Assembly (NCBI RefSeq): GCF_900142625.1
Contig: NZ_FRBN01000004.1
Span: forward strand, 173,641-237,640
Length of the DNA stretch: 64,000 bases
DNA from: Roseovarius marisflavi
Lineage (GTDB): Bacteria > Pseudomonadota > Alphaproteobacteria > Rhodobacterales > Rhodobacteraceae
Reading direction: 5' to 3'
This document shows, piece after piece, positions 56,234 to 63,879 of this stretch. Below the pieces are notes generated by a model. The model saw only the letters and a program-made list of their open reading frames with translations. It was not told where the DNA came from and ran no database searches. Each line of letters begins with the position of its first letter. Position 1 is the stretch's first letter. Both the position numbers and the translations under genes were made by a program.

Positions 56234-56300
56234 ACCACAGCGAAAAACTACGCCCGGCTGCAAAATGCCGCCGGGCAAACTCTCGGGAGGAGGTCCCAAA

Positions 56301-57170
56301 ATGACAATCGATCTTGGCTTCTGGACGCTTCAGACCCTCAATGCGCTGCAGCTGTCTATGCTTCTTTTTCTTCTGTCTGTCGGCCTGACGGTCATCTTCG
56401 GCCTGATGCATTTCGTGAATCTCGCCCATGGTGCGCTCTATGCGCTTGGCGCATATTTCGCGGCGTCTCTGGCGGCGGTGGGCGGTTATTGGATGGGCTT
56501 TTTCCTGGCTCCCGTTGCTGTCGCCGGGGTTGGTGTTCTGCTTTATACCGGGCTTATTCAGCGGATGCGCAAATCCGGGCCGATGGCGCAGGTTCTGGTG
56601 ACCTTTGGCCTTATCTTCGCGCTGTTGGATCTCACCCGCATCTTTTGGGGCGACCTAGCCCTGGCGATCGAGGTGCCCGGCATCCTCTCGGGTCGCCTTG
56701 CCTTTCTTGGTGTCGAATACCCGACATACCGCTTGTTCATCATCGTTCTCGGAACAGCTATTTTCGCTGCCCTCTCGCTGGTTCTGAGCCGGACGCAGAT
56801 TGGCGCGATGATCCGTGCGGGTGTGGACAATGATGCCATGGCGGCTTGCCTCGGGATCAATGTCGAGCGGTTGTTCTTTATCGTTTTCTGTGTCGGCTGT
56901 GCTTTGGCCGGTCTTGCCGGCGCGGTGGCCGCACCGCTTTTGAGCGTGACCCCCGAAATGGGGCTGCAAATCCTGATCCCGACCTTGATCGTCATCGTGA
57001 TTGGCGGCCTTGGATCCCTGAAAGGCGCGATTGCCGGGTCATTGATCTACGGCTTTGTTCAGACGTTTGGCGCCGTGCTGGCGCCGCAACTCGCGTCGGT
57101 TCTCATCTATGCCCTGCTGGCTGCGGTCCTCGTGATCAAGCCTGTGGGCCTGTTTCCCGCGAAAGGATAA
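56301..57170 (+). CDS. HAAT-type ABC permease (LivH-like)
   Basis: This 289-residue inner-membrane permease has about eight hydrophobic segments, with the family pattern GLMHFVNLAHGALYALGAYF near the N-terminus and IGGLGSLKGAIAGSLIYG near the C-terminus. The ATG at 56301 follows GGGAGGAGG, whereas the open frame extends 34 codons upstream without support. It pairs with the LivM-like permease 4 bp downstream. Confidence 0.88.
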   Translation: MTIDLGFWTLQTLNALQLSMLLFLLSVGLTVIFGLMHFVNLAHGALYALGAYFAASLAAVGGYWMGFFLAPVAVAGVGVLLYTGLIQRMRKSGPMAQVLVTFGLIFALLDLTRIFWGDLALAIEVPGILSGRLAFLGVEYPTYRLFIIVLGTAIFAALSLVLSRTQIGAMIRAGVDNDAMAACLGINVERLFFIVFCVGCALAGLAGAVAAPLLSVTPEMGLQILIPTLIVIVIGGLGSLKGAIAGSLIYGFVQTFGAVLAPQLASVLIYALLAAVLVIKPVGLFPAKG

Positions 57171-57174
57171 GTTG

Positions 57175-58179
57175 ATGTTTCGTCATACACCGCTTCGCTA
57201 TGCCACGCTGGTGCTGCTGGCATCCGTGGCCCTGTTCAGGGTCTTCACAGCCGAATATTTCGGGCTTGAAATACTGACTGAAATTTTCATCCTCGCAGTG
57301 CTGGTTCTGGCGCTTGACATGGTGGCAGGCTTTGGCGGCATGGTCTCGCTCTGTCACGGAGCGCTGATGGGCGTCGGCGCCTACGCCTATGTCATGCTTT
57401 CGACCATCGCGGGGATTGCGCCCCCGGTTGCGATGGCGGGAGCGATTGCGATCACCGGGGTCGCGGCCTGGGTCATCGGGGCGATCTGCGCCCGCAGCCA
57501 TGGCATCTACTTCATCATGGCAACGCTCGCCTTTGGGCAGATGGCCTATTCCTATGTCTTCGAGGCCCCGATTTTCGGCGGCGATGACGGGCTTGGCGGA
57601 ATATCGCGGCTTGATCTGTCGTTTGTCGGGATTGATCTCAGTGACAGCCGCAGCTTTGCGTTTTTCTGCCTAGCGATCCTTGCGGCGGTCTATGGCGCGG
57701 CGGTCCTAATCCTGCGCTCGGGCCTTGGGCGTTCGCTGAGCGGTGTGATGCACAACGAACAGCGCATGCGCGCGCTTGGTCTTACGGTCTGGCGGGTCAA
57801 GGCGGATGTTTTCGGACTTTCGGGAATGATCGCCGGGTTGGCCGGTGTCTTGGCGGCCCAGCACATCATGTATATTTCACCCGGTCTTCTTAGCTGGACC
57901 GTTTCAGGCGAGGCGCTTGTGGTTGTCATCCTTGGCGGCGTGGGAACCTTGATTGGCCCGCTGGTGGGGGCTGTGGCCTTTGTCATGCTCAAACACGAGT
58001 TGAGCGCGGTCACGACCTATTGGCACCTTGTTGTGGGCTGTATCTTGATCGCAGTGGTGATGAGCCGCGCGAACGGCATCTTTGGCTGGCTCGAAGACCG
58101 ATGGGGTGCCCGGATCGACCGCCGTGCCGCAGATGCCACGCGCAATCAAAAAACCGAGGAGGTTGCCAGCGATGCTTGA
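57175..58179 (+). CDS. HAAT-type ABC permease (LivM-like)
   Basis: This 334-residue permease has about ten hydrophobic stretches and the characteristic GFGGMVSLCHGALMGVGAYA and ILGGVGTLIGPLVGA motifs. The ATG at 57175 directly follows a TTG that is also in frame. Its stop overlaps the next ATPase start by 8 nt. It completes the membrane channel of the probable benzoate importer. Confidence 0.88.
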   Translation: MFRHTPLRYATLVLLASVALFRVFTAEYFGLEILTEIFILAVLVLALDMVAGFGGMVSLCHGALMGVGAYAYVMLSTIAGIAPPVAMAGAIAITGVAAWVIGAICARSHGIYFIMATLAFGQMAYSYVFEAPIFGGDDGLGGISRLDLSFVGIDLSDSRSFAFFCLAILAAVYGAAVLILRSGLGRSLSGVMHNEQRMRALGLTVWRVKADVFGLSGMIAGLAGVLAAQHIMYISPGLLSWTVSGEALVVVILGGVGTLIGPLVGAVAFVMLKHELSAVTTYWHLVVGCILIAVVMSRANGIFGWLEDRWGARIDRRAADATRNQKTEEVASDA

Positions 58180-58915
58180 GACAAGAAATCTGGACAAGAG
58201 TTTTGGGGCTGTGCATGTCACGCGTGATGTCTCGCTCAAACTGGAACGCGGTGAACGGCGGGTCATTCTTGGGCCTAACGGTGCCGGAAAAACAACGCTT
58301 TTCAACCAGTTGGTCGGCGAACTTGCCTCTGATAAAGGCTCGGTTCATCTGGCGGGCGAGGATGTCACCGCGCTTGCGGTCGCAAAACGGGCGCGCCGGG
58401 GACTGTCGCGCAGCTATCAGAAGAACACCTTGTTCGATGGCCTGACGGTCGAGGAAAATCTTGGTCTGGCGGCGTCGATCCACACCGGACATGCGACGAC
58501 GCTGTGGAGTGACAGTCTGGCGAAACCCGAAGTGCGCGAGATCGTTCAGGACGTTGCCAATCAGGTCAACCTGATGCCCTTCCTGCACGCCAATGTGTCT
58601 GAGATCAGCTATGGTGTGCGTCGGCAGCTTGAGGTGGGCGTCGCGCTTGCGACCCGTCCGCTGGTCTTGTTGATGGACGAGCCGACAAGCGGCGTCGGCC
58701 CCGAGATGGCGAAGGGGTTTCACGACCTGCTGAACAATCTGCCGCGTGACCTGACGCTTCTGATCATCGAGCACGATATGGATCTGGCCTTTGACGTGGC
58801 CGATACGATCACGGTGCTCAACTACGGCGAGGTGGTGTTTGACGGATTGCCGCAAGAGGCGCGCGGGTCGAGCCTTTTGAAAGAGATTTATCTGGGGAGC
58901 TGGGAAGATGCTTGA
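58172..58915 (+). CDS. HAAT-type ABC ATPase (LivG-like)
   Basis: This 247-residue ATPase has Walker A LGPNGAGKTTLFNQL, Q-loop RSYQKN, a signature region reading EISYGVRRQLEVGVALA and Walker B VLLMDEPTSGVGP. The signature starts SYG rather than the usual SGG/SHG, a modest variation in this family. The ATG at 58172 follows GAGGAGG. It is the first of two ATPases of the importer. Confidence 0.88.
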   Translation: MLETRNLDKSFGAVHVTRDVSLKLERGERRVILGPNGAGKTTLFNQLVGELASDKGSVHLAGEDVTALAVAKRARRGLSRSYQKNTLFDGLTVEENLGLAASIHTGHATTLWSDSLAKPEVREIVQDVANQVNLMPFLHANVSEISYGVRRQLEVGVALATRPLVLLMDEPTSGVGPEMAKGFHDLLNNLPRDLTLLIIEHDMDLAFDVADTITVLNYGEVVFDGLPQEARGSSLLKEIYLGSWEDA

Positions 58916-59606
58916 GCTGAACGCAATCAATTCCGGATATGGCGAAACGCAGGTTTTGTACGGCATGAGCCTTTGCGCCCAACAAGGCAGGGTTCTTGCC
59001 GTTCTTGGGCGAAATGGAGCTGGAAAGTCGACCACCCTCAAGACGATTATGGGCCTGTTGCCAACCCGCTCTGGCGAGATACGGTTTGAAGGCAAGCCGA
59101 TTGCCAAACGGTCGTTTGATATCGCCAAGGCGGGCATCGCCTATGTGCCCGAGACACGCGATATTTTCCCATCGCTCTCTGTGCGCGAGAACCTTGAAAT
59201 CGCCGCAAAACGCTTTGGCGGTGACGGCGCGGACTGGACGTTCGAGCGCGTCCTGGATCTCTTTCCCCGTCTGGGGGAGCGCCTCGACAATGGCGGAGCA
59301 CAGCTTTCGGGGGGCGAGCAGCAGATGCTTGCGATCGCGCGGGCTTTGTTGATGAATCCACGCCTGCTTATTCTTGACGAGCCGACCGAAGGGCTTGCGC
59401 CAATCATCGTCAAGCTCATTCATGACAAGCTTCAGGAGCTCAAGGCCGAAGGGTTGTCGATGGTGCTTGTCGAGCAGAATTTCGGCTTTGCCACATCGCT
59501 GGCCGACGATGTCGTCGTCGTCAGCAAAGGGCAGGTGGTGTGGACCGGCAGCGCGCAGGACATTCGCGCCGATGAAGAGGCTCAGCACAAGTGGCTTGGC
59601 GTCTGA
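58908..59606 (+). CDS. HAAT-type ABC ATPase (LivF-like)
   Basis: This 232-residue ATPase has Walker A LGRNGAGKSTTLKTIMG, signature LSGGEQQMLAIARAL and Walker B LLILDEPTEGLAP. It overlaps the LivG-like gene by 8 nt. It is last in the plus-strand run, ending 6 nt before the convergent LysR stop. Confidence 0.9.
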   Translation: MLELNAINSGYGETQVLYGMSLCAQQGRVLAVLGRNGAGKSTTLKTIMGLLPTRSGEIRFEGKPIAKRSFDIAKAGIAYVPETRDIFPSLSVRENLEIAAKRFGGDGADWTFERVLDLFPRLGERLDNGGAQLSGGEQQMLAIARALLMNPRLLILDEPTEGLAPIIVKLIHDKLQELKAEGLSMVLVEQNFGFATSLADDVVVVSKGQVVWTGSAQDIRADEEAQHKWLGV

Positions 59607-59612
59607 GTCCTC

Positions 59613-60503
59613 TCAGATCAGCTTTCGCGCGACACTTTGTGCGATCTTGACAAAATTCTGAACATGCACGCCCTGTTCATCCAGACGGTAATTGATGGAC
59701 AGGGCGGTGCGCGCGATCTCAGGCTCGATCTTCAGGAACTTGATCCCGTTACGCGGGGCCGATCCCACAGAGGCCGGGACGATACAAACCCCTTCACCGA
59801 TTGCGACGAGGCTAAGCGCGGTGTGCAGGTCCATGGTGAAAATGCGCATAGGAACCTCGAAACCGGCGTCCTTACAGGCTTTTAGCACCAGATCGGCATA
59901 GCTGGGCCGGGGGTATTCAGGATAGAGGATCAAGTTATGCGTCGCCAGCCTGCGCAGGTCCGCAATCCTGCGCGATCCGGTATCCAATGTGTCGGGCAAG
60001 GCAAGGATAAGATCTTCTTCGAGAAGTTTTTTCACCGCAAATTCCGGGTCGCTCAGCGCAGGCCTTGCAAAAGCGACATCAATCATCCGCGAGACAAGTT
60101 GCCTGTGAAGCTGGGCATTGTTCATCGGGATCAGGTTCATATTGACCGAAGGGTAGGCGGCGCGAAACGATTTTATGATATTGGGAAAAATGCCATAGGT
60201 CGAAGAGCCGACAAACCCGATCCGAAGCCGACCCTCGGCTCCCTGGCCGATTCGTCGAATTTCCAGCTTTGTATCGTCAAGCTGGGCGATGATGGATTTG
60301 CTTCTTTCAAGCAGCTTCTCACCGGCCTGTGTCAGACTAATCGCGCTGCGGCCACGATTGAAAAGGATCGCGCCCAGGTCTTCCTCGATCTGTTTTATCT
60401 GGCGGCTCAGCGGCGGCTGCGCCATGTCAAGCCGTTCCGCCGCGCGCCCAAAGTGCAATTCTTCGGCCACCGCGATGAAATAGGTCATTTGCTTGAAATT
60501 CAT
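59613..60503 (-). CDS. LysR-type regulator (BenM/CatR-like)
   Basis: This 296-residue regulator has the N-terminal signature YFIAVAEELHFGRAAERLDM then AQPPLSRQIKQIEEDLG, which is characteristic of the BenM/CatM/CatR branch that senses muconate and benzoate. An effector domain covers about residues 90-290. It is downstream of the intradiol dioxygenase gene on the same strand, separated by a strong terminator. It is the best candidate to bind the GTATCACCCnAkAC sites near catA and catB, as an inference from placement and family. Confidence 0.9.
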   Translation of the reverse strand: MNFKQMTYFIAVAEELHFGRAAERLDMAQPPLSRQIKQIEEDLGAILFNRGRSAISLTQAGEKLLERSKSIIAQLDDTKLEIRRIGQGAEGRLRIGFVGSSTYGIFPNIIKSFRAAYPSVNMNLIPMNNAQLHRQLVSRMIDVAFARPALSDPEFAVKKLLEEDLILALPDTLDTGSRRIADLRRLATHNLILYPEYPRPSYADLVLKACKDAGFEVPMRIFTMDLHTALSLVAIGEGVCIVPASVGSAPRNGIKFLKIEPEIARTALSINYRLDEQGVHVQNFVKIAQSVARKLI

Positions 60504-60567
60504 CGCGGCCTCCCCTCCAGCGTCAAATCAACATATGCGAGATGAACAGTAGTTCAGCACTTTAAAT

Positions 60568-60595
60568 AAAAAAAGGCCCCCGCAACACGGGGGCC
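60568..60595 (-). terminator. Rho-independent terminator after catA
   Basis: On the minus strand GGCCCCCG pairs with CGGGGGCC, followed by a run of seven Us. It lies 24 nt beyond the dioxygenase stop and before the LysR start. Confidence 0.92.
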
Positions 60596-60618
60596 AGTCA
60601 ACAGGGAGGTTGGAAGTC

Positions 60619-61494
60619 TTACTCGGCCGCAACAGATTGGGCTTTGTCCTCTGCCTTGAGAACGAAATCGAACTCGAAGTGCAGATCGGTGCCAAGCTCC
60701 TTGGGGGCGGGCTTGAACTTGCCGATCAGGCTGTCTTTGACCGCGAAAACGCTGTCATTGTCCAACCATTTGCTGTCGGCGTCATAGATCTGGCTGATCA
60801 GCGGACGGTAGCCCTCTTTCGAGATGATGAAATGCATATGCCCGGGCCGATAGGGGTGATGCCCCATGAAGCGCAGCAATTCACCAGCGGTTTCATTGTC
60901 CGGGATCGGGTAGGGCACAGGGCGCACAGCCACAAAGGCGTAATGCCCGTTCTCATCGGTCTCAAAGCGACCACGCAGGTTGTATTCGGGCTGATCGGGG
61001 TCGAGGTTTTCGTAGATGCCGTTTGGCGCATCTTCCCAGACGTCAAGCGTCACATTCGCAACGCCATTGCCATCGGCATCGCGGATATAGCCTTCGTAAT
61101 AGGCGGTTTCCTCATTGTCATAATGTTTCTGGATGGTCGAACCACCCTTAGGCAGAACCGGCGGATTTTCACGGTAGAACGGGCCGAGAACGGTGGATTC
61201 GCTTTCGGTGCCTTCAACGGGGTTCGAGAGCATGTCGACCAGAACCTCAACACCGACGATGTCGCCAAGCAGGATGAATTCCTGCCGGTTCTCGTCACAG
61301 GTCTGGCCCGCGCGCTTGAGATATTCGCAGCCTTCCAGGAATTCGCCATGTTGCAGGTTCACGTCTTTGCAGAACCCGTGCAAGTGCTTGATGAGCGAGG
61401 TCATGATTTCGCGTTGACGTTCGGTGATATCACCGGACTTGCCAAGGCTGGCGATCACGACATCCGTGATGTTTTCAAGATTTACAATGCCCAT
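60619..61494 (-). CDS. catA: Intradiol ring-cleavage dioxygenase (catechol / hydroxyquinol 1,2-dioxygenase)
   Basis: This enzyme opens catechol between the hydroxyls to give cis,cis-muconate. The 291-residue protein has the N-terminal catechol-dioxygenase domain (QTCDENRQEFILLGDIVGVEV) and the catalytic beta-barrel. Iron ligands are suggested by Tyr in NGIYENLD and PVPYPIPDN and by the two His in RPGHMHFIISKEG. STVLGPFYREN and LDNDSVFAVKDSL resemble hydroxyquinol 1,2-dioxygenases more than classical CatA, which usually reads TIEGPLYV. The neighbouring benABCD and catB argue for catechol. Both uses are possible. Confidence 0.85.
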   Translation of the reverse strand: MGIVNLENITDVVIASLGKSGDITERQREIMTSLIKHLHGFCKDVNLQHGEFLEGCEYLKRAGQTCDENRQEFILLGDIVGVEVLVDMLSNPVEGTESESTVLGPFYRENPPVLPKGGSTIQKHYDNEETAYYEGYIRDADGNGVANVTLDVWEDAPNGIYENLDPDQPEYNLRGRFETDENGHYAFVAVRPVPYPIPDNETAGELLRFMGHHPYRPGHMHFIISKEGYRPLISQIYDADSKWLDNDSVFAVKDSLIGKFKPAPKELGTDLHFEFDFVLKAEDKAQSVAAE

Positions 61495-61602
61495 GGTTTC
61501 TCCTCCAAATTGGCGATTCTGTTAGTGGTCCGGGACGCTTTGGGGGCGTCTTTCGCTACCTATTCATCCGCTAAGAAGTCGCTTTAACCAATGCCGCTTG
61601 CG

Positions 61603-61616
61603 GTATCGGGTGATAC
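61603..61616 (-). promoter_or_regulatory. Candidate LysR site 1 in the catA/hydrolase promoter region
   Basis: GTATCGGGTGATAC on the plus strand is GTATCACCCGATAC on the minus strand and part of a 16-bp palindrome GGTATCGGGTGATACC. It is about 110 bp from the catA start. It shares the core with site 2 and with the catB site. Confidence 0.55.
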
Positions 61617-61676
61617 CCAGTCATTTGCTGCAGGGTGTTCCATCCCGACGGTGAAACATGGCGCTTCAGTTTCAGA

Positions 61677-61690
61677 GTATCACCCCATAC
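61677..61690 (+). promoter_or_regulatory. Candidate LysR site 2 in the catA/hydrolase promoter region
   Basis: GTATCACCCCATAC matches site 1 except at one position. It begins 74 bp (seven helical turns) after site 1, and 74 bp before the start of the next plus-strand gene. Confidence 0.55.
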
Positions 61691-61763
61691 CCGTATCGGC
61701 ATGGCAAGACCGCCCCTCGACGTGGCACCAACGGCGCATCAAGTTTCTTTGAAGGAGATCCAG

Positions 61764-62144
61764 GTGATCGAGATATTCCAGAACATTCAGTCGCAACTGA
61801 ACGGCACGCCACATCTTTTGCGTTTGGGCCGCCTGTTCTCTGAAACCGTCCTGATCGAGATCGGCGGCGAAGAAATCTACCTTGGTTTCGACAGGGGCAG
61901 ACTTATTGAAGTGACTCCCGGACCAAGCCGCAAAACGCCCTGGCGCTTTGCCTTTCGCACCGACGCGGAGGCCTTGCAGAAATTCTGGCAACCCATTCCC
62001 GAGGCTGGATTCCATGACATTTTCGGCCTTGTCAAAATCGGTCGCGGTCGGATCGACGGCGATATTCTGTGCTTGGTCAAGAACCTGCGGTTCTTCAAGG
62101 ACGTCATGGCGCTTGCGCGCCCGTCAAAGGAGTTGGCAGCATGA
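61764..62144 (+). CDS. Small SCP2-like protein of unknown function
   Basis: This 126-residue soluble protein starts at GTG 61764 with AAGGAG 7 nt upstream. A compact beta-rich pattern (ETVLIEIGGEEIYLGFDRGR; TPWRFAFRTDAEALQKFWQP) with a C-terminal FGLVKIGRGRIDGDILCLVK loosely recalls sterol-carrier-protein-2 domains that bind acyl or CoA ligands. It overlaps the alpha/beta hydrolase by 4 nt, so they are translationally coupled. I do not recognise a named family with certainty. A role as ligand carrier for the hydrolase or CoA steps is speculation. Confidence 0.6.
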   Translation: MIEIFQNIQSQLNGTPHLLRLGRLFSETVLIEIGGEEIYLGFDRGRLIEVTPGPSRKTPWRFAFRTDAEALQKFWQPIPEAGFHDIFGLVKIGRGRIDGDILCLVKNLRFFKDVMALARPSKELAA

Positions 62145-62998
62145 GCATTGAACCCATCACTGGACGTTACCTTTCCATCACGGTCGAGGGCGCACCGCGT
62201 CGCATCTATTTTGAAGAGGCCGGACAGGGGCGACCTGTCATCTGCCTTCACACGGCGGGCGCGGATACCCGCCAATGGCGCCATCTGATGAACGACGCAG
62301 ACATCACCGCCACGAACCGCCTGATTGCTTTTGACATGCCCTGGCACGGCAAGTCGCTGCCGCCGGAAGGGTTCGAGACGCAGGAATATCTGCTGACGAC
62401 CCAAGCCTATATCGAAACCATATTGGCCGTGGTCGACGGGCTTGGTCTTGATCGCCCTGTCCTTGCGGGCTGTTCGATGGGCGGGCGTATCGCGCTTCAG
62501 CTTGCCGCGCTTCACCCGGATAAATTCAGTGGTTTCATCGCGATCGAGGCCTCGGATTTTCAGGCCGCATGGTATGATATCGACTGGTTCGACCGCCCTG
62601 ACGCCCATGGTGGCGAGATGGGCGCGGCCCTGGTCTCGGCTAATATCTCGCCCTTCGCGCCCCGGGCCGAGCGTGAGAACACGCTTTGGATGTTCAAGCA
62701 GTCCGGCCCCGGTGTGTTTCGCGGCGACCTGAGCTTTTATACCCGCGACGAGAGCCTGATTGCACGTCTGGGACAGATTGATACGGAAAAGACGCCCGTG
62801 CATATCATCGTGGGGGCCTATGATCTGACCTGTACGCCGGAGGATGCCAAGCGCACCGCCGATGCGATTCCGGGCGCGACACTCGCGGTTATGGACGAGC
62901 TCGGGCATTTCCCGATGAGCGAGCACCCCGAGGGATTTCGCCCGTTCTTTGCCGACGCGCTTTGCAAAATGCCGGTCCACGCGGTCAAGGCGGCTTGA
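62141..62998 (+). CDS. Alpha/beta hydrolase, possible 3-oxoadipate enol-lactonase
   Basis: This 285-residue hydrolase has the nucleophile elbow AGCSMGGRIALQLA (Ser near residue 108), oxyanion region HTAGADTRQW, acid region GAYDLTCTPEDA and His in ELGHFPMSEHP. AAAGGAG supports the ATG at 62141. The gene set around it (muconate cycloisomerase, BKACE, CoA-transferase) lacks a recognised catD/pcaD, so enol-lactone hydrolysis is an attractive role. General esterase or C-C hydrolase activity cannot be excluded. Confidence 0.75.
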   Translation: MSIEPITGRYLSITVEGAPRRIYFEEAGQGRPVICLHTAGADTRQWRHLMNDADITATNRLIAFDMPWHGKSLPPEGFETQEYLLTTQAYIETILAVVDGLGLDRPVLAGCSMGGRIALQLAALHPDKFSGFIAIEASDFQAAWYDIDWFDRPDAHGGEMGAALVSANISPFAPRAERENTLWMFKQSGPGVFRGDLSFYTRDESLIARLGQIDTEKTPVHIIVGAYDLTCTPEDAKRTADAIPGATLAVMDELGHFPMSEHPEGFRPFFADALCKMPVHAVKAA

Positions 62999-63042
62999 TC
63001 GCCGCTGAATTTGCCTACTCTACTGGAGCCTTAAGAAAAGCC

Positions 63043-63879
63043 ATGACCAACCCCTGCATCATCTGCGTTGCCATCACCGGATCATTACCGACAAAGTACA
63101 ACAATCCGGCGGTACCGATCACCCTTTCGGAACAGATCGAAAGCACTCATGAGGCTTTCGAGGCCGGTGCGGCAATTGCCCATTGCCATGTCCGCGACGA
63201 GGCGGGCAAGCCGACTTCCGACCCCGAGCGTTTTGCAAGGCTCAAGGAAGGGCTGGAGCATCATTGCCCTGGTATGATCGTACAATTGTCGACCGGGGGG
63301 CGATCCGGCGCAGGGCGCGAGCGTGGTGGGATGCTGCCGTTGTCACCGGATATGGCCTCTTTGTCGGTTGGTTCGAACAACTTCCCCACGCGGGTCTATG
63401 AGAATAGCCCTGACCTCGTCGACTGGCTCGCGTCTGAGATGATCGCGCATGATGTGAAACCCGAAATTGAGGCCTTTGATCTTGGCCATATCGTTCAGGC
63501 AACGCGCATGGCGGCCGATGGTAGGCTGAAAGGCCCGCTTTATGTGCAATTCGTCATGGGGGTGAAGAATTCCATGCCCGCGGACGAGCCGATTTTCGAC
63601 TTTTATATCGAGACCCTCAAACGCCTTGCGCCCGATGCGCAATGGTGTGCGGCGGGTATTGGCCCGGCGCAGCTGACCATCAACGAGTGGTCAATTTCCA
63701 AGGGCGGTCATACCCGAACCGGCCTTGAGGACAACGCGCGGCTTGATCGGGACCGGCTCGCCCCGTCAAACGCGGCATTGGTCAAACGCGCGGTCGATCT
63801 GTGTGAAAAATACGAACGCCCCGTCGCCACATGGCAACAGGCGCGCGCCATACTCGGACTAGGAAAGGTCGCAGCATGA
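63043..63879 (+). CDS. BKACE family beta-keto acid cleavage enzyme (DUF849)
   Basis: The 278-residue TIM-barrel enzyme belongs to the family of 3-keto-5-aminohexanoate cleavage enzyme (Kce). Family members use zinc to convert a beta-keto acid plus acetyl-CoA to acetoacetate plus a new acyl-CoA. Visible features are VAITGSLPTKYNNPAVPITL at the N-terminus, the zinc-binding His pair in AHCHVRDE, STGGRSG and the late AAGIGPAQL. Placed in a catechol ortho-cleavage cluster, its natural substrate could be 3-oxoadipate, yielding succinyl-CoA and acetoacetate. That is inference from context. It overlaps the CoA-transferase start by 4 nt. Confidence 0.88.
   Translation: MTNPCIICVAITGSLPTKYNNPAVPITLSEQIESTHEAFEAGAAIAHCHVRDEAGKPTSDPERFARLKEGLEHHCPGMIVQLSTGGRSGAGRERGGMLPLSPDMASLSVGSNNFPTRVYENSPDLVDWLASEMIAHDVKPEIEAFDLGHIVQATRMAADGRLKGPLYVQFVMGVKNSMPADEPIFDFYIETLKRLAPDAQWCAAGIGPAQLTINEWSISKGGHTRTGLEDNARLDRDRLAPSNAALVKRAVDLCEKYERPVATWQQARAILGLGKVAA

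Noticed and set aside
55040..56299. A 419-codon minus-strand frame opposite the HAAT binding protein
   Set aside because: The sense strand has a Sec signal and family fold. The antisense frame is without motifs.
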